Below the pieces are notes generated by a model. It was not told the origin of the DNA. It did not search any database and saw only the letters and a list, made by a program, of their open reading frames with translations. DNA of 34,515 nt, taken from the NCBI GenBank assembly GCA_964512325.1, contig CAZEGN010000014.1, forward strand, positions 1 to 34,515. Reading direction: 5' to 3'. This document shows positions 1-8,509 of the stretch, one piece after another. The first letter of the stretch is position 1; each line of letters opens with the position of its first letter. The stretch is from JACQZO01 sp964512325. GTDB taxonomy: Bacteria; Patescibacteriota; Gracilibacteria; RBG-16-42-10. Both the position numbers and the translations under genes were made by a program.

Positions 1-15
1 CTTCAAATTAACTCT

Positions 16-55
16 CTCAAAATTATTTTCCCCAACCTATTGTTTAATTTAACCC
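16..55. repeat. Left copy of an inverted repeat found at both ends of the window
   Basis: This AT-rich stretch (core TTCCCCAACCT, then TTTAATTTAACCC) matches the reverse complement of 34463-34505 over about 40 bases with a few mismatches. The S23 element begins directly after it. It could be a dispersed repeat, the end of a larger element, or a repeat that broke the assembly. Confidence 0.6.
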
Positions 56-475
56 TAATTACGAATTGTGGGGAAAGATTTCATTTTTTGAATGATAATC
101 TAAGTGTAGTTAATGGTTATTGAGATGAAAAGTCAGCGAGTACTTCAAACTAAGAGTATGCAATTTGCTTTAGATATTGTAGTGCTGGTTCGTAAACTAA
201 AAGTAGATTGCCAATATGAGCTTGCTCACCAGCTTTGGAAAAGTGGCACCAGCATTGGTGCTAATGTTGAGGAAGCTCAAGGTGCACAAAGTAGAAAAGA
301 TTTTATCAGCAAACTTGCTATTGCAAGGAAAGAAGCCAGAGAAACAAAATACTGGCTTACTCTTTTAATGCACACATCACCTGATCTAGATATAAAATGT
401 CACCTAGCCACCATTAGTGAGCTAATAGCTTTGCTTACAGCAATTATAAAAACAACCATCACCAATTCGTAATTA
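56..475 (+). mobile_element. S23/IVS-type mini-element with 13-bp terminal inverted repeats
   Basis: A 13-bp sequence TAATTACGAATTG at 56-68 is exactly inverted at 463-475 and encloses a single four-helix-bundle gene. The stop codons of that gene (+) and of gltX (-) both fall in or against the right repeat, so the element lies exactly at the 3' end of gltX. A further TAATTCGTAATT copy follows at about 484-495. Such small elements are known as intervening sequences in 23S rRNA and as stand-alone genes. Mobility here is inferred from the inverted repeats and from two related elements elsewhere in the window. Confidence 0.6.
113..472 (+). CDS. Four-helix-bundle protein of the S23 (23S rRNA intervening sequence) family
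   Basis: The protein has 119 aa and the family's all-helical pattern. It contains the signature SGTSIGANVEEAQGAQSRKDF at about residues 46-66, an ARKEARETKYWL segment and a hydrophobic C-terminal helix. The family (PF05635-type) was first described inside 23S rRNA intervening sequences; relatives include the bAvd accessory protein of diversity-generating retroelements, which binds RNA. No reverse transcriptase is present here. Residue 5 (position 125) is an equally good start, since neither has a Shine-Dalgarno sequence. This copy is clearly divergent from the two S23 genes at 25.6 and 30.5 kb. Its stop lies inside the right inverted repeat of its own element. The cellular role is unknown. 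Confidence 0.85.
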   Translation: MVIEMKSQRVLQTKSMQFALDIVVLVRKLKVDCQYELAHQLWKSGTSIGANVEEAQGAQSRKDFISKLAIARKEARETKYWLTLLMHTSPDLDIKCHLATISELIALLTAIIKTTITNS

Positions 476-2143
476 GTAATTTGTAATTCGTAATTTCACT
501 CTCTCTTTACCCATAACCTTCATGACCCAGTAAAGGTCAGGGGAGCGATTGCGGCCGGTCAGGTAAACGCGGTAGATTTTAGCGATGTCGCCAAAGTGAC
601 CTTTGTATTGTGTGGGGTTTTCCTTAAAAAGCTTCACTTCACGTGCATAGCCAAGCGAGTCCGCAATGTCTTTCAGTTTATTGAGCCACGTGTCTTTATC
701 ATCGTCAGGGTTATATTGGGCTACCATTTTTTCACAAGCTTGCTTAACCGTTTCACTATCAATGCCGTTTAAGTTTGTGCTAATCACGTCCGGAGTAAGC
801 ACAAATAAGTCGTCAAAAAAGTATTTGATTTCTTCATAGACGTCAGACCATTTTGCAATGTCTTTTCTTTGTTCAGCTGTCCCGCGCTCTATATTGAATA
901 TACTGATCACATATTCGCTGTGCTGTCTCATTAATTCTGCAAGCTCTGCATGATAAAGCTCTGCCCATGCTAAAGCTTGCTCATATACACTATTCGCACT
1001 TAGCTTGGCAATGTAATTTTTGCTAATATTTTCAATTTTTTGTGTGTCTAGTAGGGCACCGCTTTTGCCTAGGCCACTTATTTTGAAGTCAAATTCTCGA
1101 TAGTCTTTTTCAGGGTTTGCCTTGCGCCAATCTTCAAAGCTTGAATTAGCTATATTCATTAAATACTCAATCACGGCAATTGGTGGATATCCTACCTGAT
1201 CATACATCGACACATTTGCTTCTGGGTCTTTGCGTTTGCTTAGTTTCCTTCTATTGCCATTGTCCAGTTTGTCGATAGGCCCCAAATGAGCATAGCTAGG
1301 AGCGGTCCAACCAAAGGCTTCAAATAGTTGATGGTGAAGCATCATTGAGGAAAGCCACTCGTCACTACGAATGACATGTGTAGTCCGCATGAGGTGATCA
1401 TCGATTGCATGGGCAAGATGGTACACTGGTAGACCAGTCGAAGACTTCATAAGCACAATATCATTGTCAGTTTCAGGCAAATTTAGTTTGCCTTTCACCA
1501 GGTCAACCAAATTTCTTCGATTTCTCTCTGAGCCAGGATTGCGGAAACGAATCACTTCATATTTGTCGCCATTTTTTAATTTGGCAATAATTTCATCAGC
1601 ACTAGCATGGCGCCATTTAGCGAATTGGCCATAGACACCAGGACGCAACTTTTTCTGAGTTTGCTCCTCTGTCATTGTTTCTAGTTCTTGGCTAGTCATA
1701 AAGCAGGGGTAGGCGAGGCCTTGTAACAATAAATGCTTCACGCCAATTTTATACATTTCAGCTCTACGGCTTTGAGTATAAGGGCCATAATTGCCGACTT
1801 CGTCAGTAAGACTGGTGGCGCCTTCTTGTGGCGCAACTCCAAAATGATTGAGATAGCGCACAATTAATTCCACTGCGCCTTCGACATAGCGTTCTTGATC
1901 GGTGTCTTCAATGCGTAAATAAAATATGCCACCACTTCTTTCTGCCACACGTGAACAAATCAATGCTGTGTACAATAAGCCTAAGTGCATAAACCCAGTA
2001 GGACTAGGTGCCATTCGCGTGACCGCAGCCCCTTCAGGCAAGTTGCGTGGCGGATATTTTTTTTCTAAATCAGCGAGTGTTTCTTCTACATCCGGAAACA
2101 ATAAATCGGCAATGATTTTATTTTGTTCGGGAGTGAATGACAT
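473..2143 (-). CDS. gltX: Glutamate--tRNA ligase (GluRS)
   Basis: This class I aminoacyl-tRNA synthetase charges tRNA with glutamate in the cytoplasm. The 556-aa protein has the Rossmann-fold start APSPTGFMHLGLLYTAL, whose HLGL at residues 53-56 is the HIGH motif. It also has RIEDTDQER, the NDIVLMKSSTGLPVYHLA active-site region and the KMSKS-type loop KLSKRKD at about residues 299-305. The C-terminal half is the helical anticodon-binding region. The length is somewhat above typical bacterial GluRS. The last residues (LRITNY) and the stop are encoded by the AT-rich inverted repeat of the adjacent S23 element, so the natural C-terminus was probably altered by that insertion. The ATG start puts the HIGH motif at the expected distance. 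It is convergent with the S23 gene. Confidence 0.95.
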   Translation of the reverse strand: MSFTPEQNKIIADLLFPDVEETLADLEKKYPPRNLPEGAAVTRMAPSPTGFMHLGLLYTALICSRVAERSGGIFYLRIEDTDQERYVEGAVELIVRYLNHFGVAPQEGATSLTDEVGNYGPYTQSRRAEMYKIGVKHLLLQGLAYPCFMTSQELETMTEEQTQKKLRPGVYGQFAKWRHASADEIIAKLKNGDKYEVIRFRNPGSERNRRNLVDLVKGKLNLPETDNDIVLMKSSTGLPVYHLAHAIDDHLMRTTHVIRSDEWLSSMMLHHQLFEAFGWTAPSYAHLGPIDKLDNGNRRKLSKRKDPEANVSMYDQVGYPPIAVIEYLMNIANSSFEDWRKANPEKDYREFDFKISGLGKSGALLDTQKIENISKNYIAKLSANSVYEQALAWAELYHAELAELMRQHSEYVISIFNIERGTAEQRKDIAKWSDVYEEIKYFFDDLFVLTPDVISTNLNGIDSETVKQACEKMVAQYNPDDDKDTWLNKLKDIADSLGYAREVKLFKENPTQYKGHFGDIAKIYRVYLTGRNRSPDLYWVMKVMGKERVKLRITNY

Positions 2144-2421
2144 ACAAAATTTTTAGGTAGGCAAAAAATAGCACAAGAACCGCAAGAAAGTGAAATTAAA
2201 GTATGAAACTGTGGAGTTGGTCTGGCGTGTGAATTGTAAAGAGAAAGGCTTAGAGGAAGCGTAAATCTTCAATGCCTTGCACTCTGCATTTCACACTTCT
2301 CACTAATTCTTCATTGCAGTATAGTGTAAGTTTATAAGAAAGTTTGCTCACCTATATGGTGGGTGCAATACTTAACTACGACTTCTTGTGAGTCATTAAA
2401 TTAATCTTTTAATTTTTTCAT

Positions 2422-2577
2422 ATGGCTGCTTCAGCTAAAAAGACTGGTGCCAAGGCAAAAAAAACTAAGACTGCTGCTAAGAAAAAGACAGTAGCAAAAA
2501 AAACTACAAAAAAGACTACAGCGTCTAAGAAGAAGGCTCCAGCAAAGAAAACTGCAAAGAAAGCAAAAAAGCGTTAA
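2422..2577 (+). CDS. Lysine/alanine-rich histone H1-like small protein (51 aa)
   Basis: The reading frame from ATG 2422 to TAA 2577 encodes 51 residues made almost entirely of Lys, Ala and Thr. It starts MAASAKKTGAKAKK, has AKK/TKK repeats throughout, and ends KKAKKR. This composition matches the tails of eukaryotic histone H1 and bacterial H1-like proteins (Hc1, AlgP type), which bind DNA non-specifically through charge. A role in nucleoid compaction is therefore likely but inferred. It sits alone between gltX (divergent) and the CYTH gene, and a strong hairpin terminator follows 22 bases after the stop, so it is probably a single-gene transcript. No Shine-Dalgarno motif precedes it. Confidence 0.8.
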   Translation: MAASAKKTGAKAKKTKTAAKKKTVAKKTTKKTTASKKKAPAKKTAKKAKKR

Positions 2578-2598
2578 TCGCTTTCGGTTCGTTCTTAT

Positions 2599-2631
2599 AA
2601 AAAGCAGAAGGATATTTTCCTTCTGCTTTTT
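2599..2631 (+). terminator. Rho-independent terminator after the H1-like gene
   Basis: The inverted repeat AAAAGCAGAAGGA / TCCTTCTGCTTTT has a short AT loop and ends in a T run. It ends the H1-like transcript. The downstream CYTH gene must therefore have its own promoter. Confidence 0.85.
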
Positions 2632-2716
2632 ATTGTGCACTTTCGTTCTCTCAAAAATGCCTTTTTGTGGACGGAGCAAAATAATTGATGCTATGGTTAA
2701 GACAATGAAAAGTTTT

Positions 2717-3331
2717 ATGGCTAAAATTGAAATTGAAGTGCGCGGACCTCTGTCGCAGGAAAAGCTAGCGGAGCTGGAAAAATTTTTTGCAACGGAGGGT
2801 GAGTTCATTGAAAAGAATCAGCGTTTGTCTGTTTGTTACACCATTCTTCAGCAAGATGAAAAAGAGGTGGCATCTGATTTAGATATTCGGGCACGAATTA
2901 CCAACGATGAGCCTGAGCTCGTAATCAAGGTGGGGAAATGGCGTGGTAGTGATATTCGCAAAGAAGTGGGCGTGAAAGTACAACGCGGCGAGTTTTCTAA
3001 TCTCATCGCAGTTTGTGCTACTTTAGGATACACCCAGGCCATCGTGAGTGAGAGCATAACCTCTATTTACCGCTATCAAGAAATTGAATTCTCTTTAGTG
3101 AATAAATCAAATCATAGCTACTTTTTTGAGGCAGAGATTTTAGCTGGAGAGGAGAGTGATAAGGAAAAGATGCAAGCAACGATTCAAAATGTATGTGCGG
3201 GGTTGGGCCTGAAGCTATTTTCAGATGAGGAGTTTTTTAATTATATTAAGCTGCTTAACCGCGAGGTGAATATTCATTTTGATTGGGCTCGCGATGGAGA
3301 AGACTTTTTTAAATTGAAATATAATTTGTAA
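2717..3331 (+). CDS. CYTH-domain protein (CyaB/ThTPase-like)
   Basis: The protein starts MAKIEIEVRGPLS, close to the N-terminal ExExK-type strand of CYTH proteins. It contains alternating charged strands: IRARITNDEPELVIKVGKW, then KEVGVKVQRGEF, then SITSIYRYQEIEFSLV and YFFEAEILAG. This alternation is typical of the CYTH triphosphate tunnel, which handles triphosphates such as thiamine triphosphate, tripolyphosphate or ATP in various members. The substrate here cannot be told. The first strand reads EIEVRG rather than a full EIERKF-like motif, so activity may differ. The frame is open further upstream (TTG at 2633, ATGs at 2693 and 2705). I prefer 2717 because the earlier sequence overlaps the terminator region and extends beyond the usual domain start. 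2705 is possible. Confidence 0.75.
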   Translation: MAKIEIEVRGPLSQEKLAELEKFFATEGEFIEKNQRLSVCYTILQQDEKEVASDLDIRARITNDEPELVIKVGKWRGSDIRKEVGVKVQRGEFSNLIAVCATLGYTQAIVSESITSIYRYQEIEFSLVNKSNHSYFFEAEILAGEESDKEKMQATIQNVCAGLGLKLFSDEEFFNYIKLLNREVNIHFDWARDGEDFFKLKYNL

Positions 3332-3466
3332 CTTGGATAAAGTGATTAGCTTGAATTAACCAACGATTTGGGAAGTTGGTAGTGTGAACCACCAGGCTCA
3401 ATAACTGTCTTCTTCAATGGGAAAGAATTTGTATATCTACCGTTCCTGATTGCGAGTTTTAGTTAT

Positions 3467-3504
3467 AAAAAAGAGCTACGCTGTTTTCTAGGGCAGCTCT
3501 TTTT
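3467..3504. terminator. Bidirectional terminator between convergent genes
   Basis: AAAAAGAGCT is mirrored by AGCTCTTTTT across a loop of about 17 bases. T runs on both strands let it serve the CYTH gene (+) and the unknown gene at 3514-4443 (-). Confidence 0.75.
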
Positions 3505-3513
3505 AAAAGTTTC

Positions 3514-4443
3514 TTATACAGGATAACCTGGCTTGCCAATAGTTGCATTTGGGTAAACCGGATTAGGCATGGCAAGCTGTTTTACTGTTAGATCAGAATA
3601 CACATGGAGGTCGTTGTAATTACGTCCTCTCTCTGCTCTTTTTCCCGCCGGAACTAGTTGGCCGGTGCGATCATCTAGCCTAAACCACTGAGCTTCCATT
3701 TTCCATGGCTCACTCTCTCCTGGGGTGTGAGTCACTTGTGCTTCATATCTACCGATGATTTTACCATTACTGTCAAAGTTCAATTCGGTGGTAGTGCGGA
3801 TATTGCCATCAGGATAAAAGGTGTTGTCTACGGTATTGGTTATTTTTCCATCCACAGCTTCTTCATAATGTTCGGGACGTGCATCTTGATTGTATTGGCA
3901 CGTAAGTGTTTGAATCTGACCATTGGCAAAGCGATATACTGATGCGCGGGGCAAGATTTTGCCACCATTAACTGTTACAAAATAGCGTTGTCTTTCGTAA
4001 TATGCGTGTATTGGACGCTTGTCGCTTTCATTGTCAGAGTAATCTTCAACGCCCACCTTACTGTGGACTATTTCCTTAGTTCGTTTGCTGATAAAGCCGT
4101 CGCCGGTCCATATTTTGTCAGCATCGCCGGCGAACTCAGCTCTCTTTACATAATCACTATCATATTCTGCAGGCATTACTGCCATTGTATAAACCGAGTG
4201 AGGATGGTAAATGTTGCCTTCGCGTAATTCCTCGATTTTAGTGGCCACAGTTCTAATATCAGCCGGAGTTTCCCAGGGCTGAAGTTTGAGATCAATCCCT
4301 TCAGGGACTAGATCAGCTCTAGCATTGAGAATTCCTTGTATTTCTTGCTGTGCTCTTGTCCTTGTAACAGCAGAGTCTGAGGGAAGATCATTTCCCCTTT
4401 TTGCTTCTTCTGTAGTACCTTTAAGTCTATCTAAAATTCCCAT
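3514..4443 (-). CDS. Uncharacterised 309-aa soluble protein
   Basis: I do not recognise this protein. It has no signal peptide or membrane segment. The N-terminal 60 residues are polar and helical (MGILDRLKGTTEEAKRG onward). The central and C-terminal parts are rich in short beta-strand-like segments with turns such as FYPDGNIRTTTELNFDSNGK, reminiscent of YwqK/MORN-like or YD-type beta repeats. That resemblance is weak. It is a single gene: a promoter-like pair of hexamers lies just upstream on the minus strand, and a bidirectional terminator lies 10 bases after the stop. Confidence 0.7.
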   Translation of the reverse strand: MGILDRLKGTTEEAKRGNDLPSDSAVTRTRAQQEIQGILNARADLVPEGIDLKLQPWETPADIRTVATKIEELREGNIYHPHSVYTMAVMPAEYDSDYVKRAEFAGDADKIWTGDGFISKRTKEIVHSKVGVEDYSDNESDKRPIHAYYERQRYFVTVNGGKILPRASVYRFANGQIQTLTCQYNQDARPEHYEEAVDGKITNTVDNTFYPDGNIRTTTELNFDSNGKIIGRYEAQVTHTPGESEPWKMEAQWFRLDDRTGQLVPAGKRAERGRNYNDLHVYSDLTVKQLAMPNPVYPNATIGKPGYPV

Positions 4444-4465
4444 AAATTTATTTTAATTTCTTGTA

Positions 4466-4495
4466 ATTATACTACATTTACTGAAATGGAATCAA
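4466..4495 (-). promoter_or_regulatory. Sigma70-type promoter for the 3514-4443 gene
   Basis: On the minus strand TTGATT (4490-4495) and a perfect TATAAT (4466-4471) are separated by 18 bases, about 23 bases from the ATG at 4443. This implies a very short 5' leader. Confidence 0.6.
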
Positions 4496-4589
4496 TTGTT
4501 CAACAACCATATAAACAGTCATTAATTGTTTTAGCTATTACAAGAGGAGAAAATCTGATAAAGTAAAAAGAATATAAAATGACCAAACA

Positions 4590-5783
4590 ATGAAAAAGCT
4601 AAGAGCACTTTTTTTGCCTGAAATTGATGGCGATATTCGCTTAATTGCTCTAGCCACTTCAGTGCGCTGGTTCGGTTGGGGATTTGTAGAGGCATTTATG
4701 CCTGTGTTTTTGTTTACATTTAGCGCAACGTATGCCGAAACCGGTGTGCTGAAATCTATTTATGGAATTGTGTTTTTGCTGTCACTACCAATTGTCTCCT
4801 GGTTTGCTGATCGTGTCTCCAGCAAAAAGCTTATGATAGCTGCTTTGCTGGTATACCCTCTCATTAGTCTGAGTTACTTTGCGGCAGGCATGTGGAGCAT
4901 TGTGGCCTTGGTAGTATTAGCACGTTTCTTGAATGGTATAGGATATTCCTTAGATAGTACTGGCCGGTCAACTTATATCCGAACTCATGCGGCGAAAGAC
5001 AAGGTCGGTACATCGTTCGGGTATGTAGATGCGGTGACGAACTTTTGGTGGCTCTTAGCAGTATTGGTGAGTATATTTGCCGTGAACTTTGTGCCTATTC
5101 CCTATTTGTTTTTACCGATCGCGCCTACTGCTCTGATTGGTATTCTGCTTTTGCGTAAATTGCCTGCTGTTTCACAGAAAGCTGAGGCCTCATCTACGCC
5201 CGTGTCTCTGCTGTCCTTCTATAGCACCTTTTTTAAAGTAATTGCCGGTTGGAGCAAAAAAGTGAGATGTTTGGGGGCAGTGGCCTTTTTTGTAGAGGTG
5301 TTGGCGACTGTAGGAGAATTTTTTATTCCAATTTATGCCTTCACCCAAAATGAAAGCATAAGCAATGTGATGTTGCTTACCGTATTTGCCACTATTCCAT
5401 CTCTGCTGAGTGCGCCTTTGGGAATGATTGCTGATAAGTACAAAAAGATTCTTCCACTAGTCTGTTTGTTGCTTGCACCACTACTGATCATGTTAGCTTT
5501 TAGTGTCAGTTTTGCATTCCAATTAGTGTTGGTTTTTCTGGTTAGTATTAGTTTGCAGCTTTTGAGTTTAACTATCGAGCGAGCAATCACCCTGCAAGTT
5601 GTCGACAAGGAGTTGGGTACACTAAGTGGTGCCTTTCAAGGCGTGTCACAACTGGCTGGAATTATCGGTCCTATCCTGATTGGTATTGCCCTCGACTTGT
5701 TCCAAATGCCGGCCGTATTACTAGCATTAGCGTTAATCAGTGTGATGTTCAGTGCCTACTGTTACAGCAAAAAGATAGCGTGA
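4590..5783 (+). CDS. Major facilitator superfamily (MFS) transporter
   Basis: The 397-aa protein has about 12 hydrophobic segments and the MFS motif-A-like loops between helices 2-3 (SWFADRVSSKKLM) and 8-9 (GMIADKYKK), which mark the two six-helix halves. The conserved NGIGYSLDSTGRSTYIR stretch lies after helix 4. It should be an inner-membrane secondary carrier for a small solute. Subfamily and substrate cannot be told; drug-efflux-like and sugar-phosphate-like members both look similar at this level. It is convergent with the large surface protein gene, 46 bases away. No Shine-Dalgarno precedes the ATG. Confidence 0.85.
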   Translation: MKKLRALFLPEIDGDIRLIALATSVRWFGWGFVEAFMPVFLFTFSATYAETGVLKSIYGIVFLLSLPIVSWFADRVSSKKLMIAALLVYPLISLSYFAAGMWSIVALVVLARFLNGIGYSLDSTGRSTYIRTHAAKDKVGTSFGYVDAVTNFWWLLAVLVSIFAVNFVPIPYLFLPIAPTALIGILLLRKLPAVSQKAEASSTPVSLLSFYSTFFKVIAGWSKKVRCLGAVAFFVEVLATVGEFFIPIYAFTQNESISNVMLLTVFATIPSLLSAPLGMIADKYKKILPLVCLLLAPLLIMLAFSVSFAFQLVLVFLVSISLQLLSLTIERAITLQVVDKELGTLSGAFQGVSQLAGIIGPILIGIALDLFQMPAVLLALALISVMFSAYCYSKKIA

Positions 5784-5829
5784 GGATAGTTTTATCTAAT
5801 CCACCTAAAGTCCCATTATTTGATTGGCG

Positions 5830-8292
5830 CTAAAGGGTGACAATAGTCTGTAAGGCCTGAATATACTTTTGCAAATAATCAGCCATAGCTTGGCGATTCA
5901 CTTGAGTGTTTATGCCAAAGTTTGCTGGTAAGAGATTGAGTCGGGAGGCGTATTCCAGTGGCTGAATGAACGTGGTGTCGGCAGGTAGTGAAAAGGTCTT
6001 CGTGAGTACTTTCAGCGGTTGGCCATGAGCGAAATAAGCAGAAGAGGTGAAGGTCATTTTGACCAGCTCCGCATAAGATACTGTTCTATCTGGGTAGAAC
6101 TTATCACCGATGCCAGTAATAATACCGCGGTGAAAAGCTTCACCGATAATGCGTGATTGTTCCGAATCATCTTGAGGTACATCAGAAAATTGAGTATTGC
6201 GATGAGTAAATTGTTTGTGATTGCCTCCGCTAATACAATTGCTGCGCATAGCGATTGCTAAAGCTTCGAACCGGGTGAGGGCATTTTGTGGGCCAAAGGT
6301 ACCATTGTTGTAGCCTTTGATCAGGTGTTGAGTAAGGTCATTTGCGAACACAAAGCTACTGAGATAATTGGTGGCAGCATTGTTTGCATTATCACTGAAC
6401 TGAATACTGGTGCTGCTCTTAAGGCATGCTGGCTCTTTCGCGACTGGTGTAGGGAGAGCATCTGAAGTTGATGAAGTATTGGAGCGGTTGCTGGAAGATG
6501 AGTTAGAGCTTGAATTGTTACTATGACTCACACTGGAAGATGAGTGGTTATTGGAAGAAGATCCTCCCCCTGAATAGCCACTGCTGTGCGTATTAAAGTC
6601 ACCACGATAATAAATACCACGACTACCAATGTCGGTAACAGCGTCGGCAGTAATAGTAAAAGCAATCGTGCTGCTGCCGCCCTTTACTAAATAATTGCGA
6701 GGCGCTGTAATAGTAAGCGTATAGTCTCCAATAGTCAGAGCCGAGTCAATATTTCCATCTTCATCGGTCTCCACTTCCTCTTCGCCATTCTCACCGTTAA
6801 TAGTAATTGTCAGCTCGGCATCATCTTCATCAAAACCGTCTTCCTCACCACTGTCCTGAGTTCCATCGCCATCTTCATCGGTGAAAAGGTGAAAGCGTAA
6901 TGTGCCCTCAGGCAAGGGACCATCAATAATAGTAACATTGGTTGCACTGGCTGTGGCAGCGGGATTTGCTAATTCATCCTGATAGGACAGAGTCACCGTA
7001 TACGTACCCGCCGGTATGCTAGCGCCAGTGGCTGATATGATTTCGCTAACAGAAATAAAGTTGCCGGTGAGGTCAAAAGAAAAAGTATTGGTGACATCCG
7101 CTTCAGCATCACGCAATGATAAGCTTACGGGAGAGCCTTCAGTGGGGACAAAATTGAGTGCTAAGCTGTTCGGTGCTAAGCGTTCTGGTAGTAAAAATGA
7201 AACAGTAAATGGTGTGGTATTGCTATAGCTGCTGCCTGTCACAGGAGCGATTAGTGTCGGTGTTTGGGTAGTGACACAATCACTATCTACTGCTCCGCCA
7301 TCATTGATGGTCCAACTGTAAAGAGTAATCAAACTGCTTCTTGCCTGTGAACTTGTACAATACTCACGGGTATCCGCATCTAGCGTGATATTGTTTTGTA
7401 CTGATTGCAAAGACCAGCCTTGAAGAATCGCATCATAATTGCTTACCGAAAGGTTGGTTGAATCAAATAAATGCCTCATATCTACTACTTGAGCTATACT
7501 CCAGGTGCTGAGATTTTGATTAAAACGAATTGCACCATAAAACATACTATTCATGTTAACAACAGATGAAACATCCCAGCCGCTTATATCTTGATTAAAG
7601 TAGCTGGCAATAGAGAACATGTCATACATGGCTGTCACACTAGAAACATCCCAGCTACTGATGTCCTGATTGAATTCTTCATTGCTATAAAACATACCTG
7701 ACATGTCGGTAACATTAGAAACATTCCAGCTGCTGATGTCGCTATTAAAGGCGCTGATCGAGAACATGTTTTTCATATCTGTGATGTTTGAAACATCCCA
7801 ACTGTTAACATTGGGAATGGTGAATAGCGATACTGTTCCATGAAACATATAGGCAGCATCCGTTACTGCGGATAAGTCAGGAATGTCAGTAGCATTAACA
7901 ACTAGATTGGTGGCCCCCCAAAAGGCATGATTCATGGAACTCCAGGTGCCGGTGCCCCACTGCTCTATGGAAATAATTTCAGGATGGTCCCCACTATCAG
8001 CGAAGAAAATGCGAGGAAACGTCCCTGAGATTCTGATCTCGTAATCACCTGCAGCGGCATAGAGATGTGACGCATTGCCAGTTTGGCCCAGGCTAGCAGA
8101 ACTGTCTCCCCAGTCGACATCATAATTATAGCCGCCTCCCTGCGTAGGAATAGTTATGGTTTGACCTGGCGCCGTGGTCCGCCAAATAGTAACAAAATCA
8201 TCACTGGGCGCTGCTTTTACATCATCAATCGCAAAGAAAAAGCATGCTAAAGTAGCGGCTAGTGTTGAACAAATGGCCAGAAGCTTTTCCAT
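5830..8292 (-). CDS. Large SLH-anchored surface protein with DUF285/BspA-like repeats
   Basis: The 820-aa exported protein begins with a signal peptide (about residues 1-28, ending VKA-APSDD). Residues about 130-330 hold tandem units of about 23 residues, of the type ISSWDVSSVTAMYDMF, characteristic of DUF285/BspA-like leucine-rich surface proteins. An Ig-like beta region follows (about 340-455). Next is an SdrD-B-like domain with an acidic calcium-type DEDGDGTQDSGEEDG loop (about 460-550), then a low-complexity Ser/Asn linker (about 565-625). The C-terminal 180 residues contain two clear SLH units (KGYNNGTFGPQNALTRFEAL and ITGIGDKFYPDRTVSYAEL) and a degenerate third. SLH domains bind cell-wall polymers, so this is probably a wall-attached adhesin or interaction protein. 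It is a single gene. Confidence 0.9.
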   Translation of the reverse strand: MEKLLAICSTLAATLACFFFAIDDVKAAPSDDFVTIWRTTAPGQTITIPTQGGGYNYDVDWGDSSASLGQTGNASHLYAAAGDYEIRISGTFPRIFFADSGDHPEIISIEQWGTGTWSSMNHAFWGATNLVVNATDIPDLSAVTDAAYMFHGTVSLFTIPNVNSWDVSNITDMKNMFSISAFNSDISSWNVSNVTDMSGMFYSNEEFNQDISSWDVSSVTAMYDMFSIASYFNQDISGWDVSSVVNMNSMFYGAIRFNQNLSTWSIAQVVDMRHLFDSTNLSVSNYDAILQGWSLQSVQNNITLDADTREYCTSSQARSSLITLYSWTINDGGAVDSDCVTTQTPTLIAPVTGSSYSNTTPFTVSFLLPERLAPNSLALNFVPTEGSPVSLSLRDAEADVTNTFSFDLTGNFISVSEIISATGASIPAGTYTVTLSYQDELANPAATASATNVTIIDGPLPEGTLRFHLFTDEDGDGTQDSGEEDGFDEDDAELTITINGENGEEEVETDEDGNIDSALTIGDYTLTITAPRNYLVKGGSSTIAFTITADAVTDIGSRGIYYRGDFNTHSSGYSGGGSSSNNHSSSSVSHSNNSSSNSSSSNRSNTSSTSDALPTPVAKEPACLKSSTSIQFSDNANNAATNYLSSFVFANDLTQHLIKGYNNGTFGPQNALTRFEALAIAMRSNCISGGNHKQFTHRNTQFSDVPQDDSEQSRIIGEAFHRGIITGIGDKFYPDRTVSYAELVKMTFTSSAYFAHGQPLKVLTKTFSLPADTTFIQPLEYASRLNLLPANFGINTQVNRQAMADYLQKYIQALQTIVTL

Positions 8293-8482
8293 ATATTTTT
8301 TACTTCAAGAAATACTTGTCTTATTTTTATCATAAAAGTAAGCAGTGTTTACTGTTTAAAATATTGCAGGTCTACTTTGAGATTGACGGAGCTAAAAGAT
8401 CTATGTGCAGTTGTTGCAGTGGTGTGGCAATAAAAGCTCTTATGCCTGGGGATTTAAGGTAGATAGCTGCTCTCAGTTGTGA

Positions 8483-8488
8483 TAGAAT
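8483..8488 (+). promoter_or_regulatory. Extended -10 element upstream of the 8510 gene
   Basis: TAGAAT preceded by TGA gives an extended -10-like element 21 bases before the ATG. No good -35 hexamer is visible, so confidence is low. Confidence 0.35.
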
Positions 8489-8509
8489 ATACAGAAATGT
8501 CTTAAATTT

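Noticed and set aside
2144..2421. tRNA or other structured RNA gene between gltX and the H1-like gene
   Set aside because: No cloverleaf, CCA end or long stem could be drawn; it looks like an ordinary promoter-containing spacer.
2431..2808. Minus-strand ORF opposite the H1-like gene
   Set aside because: It is the antisense of a Lys-rich gene and a terminator, giving a Ser/Leu/Phe-rich artefact with no domain.
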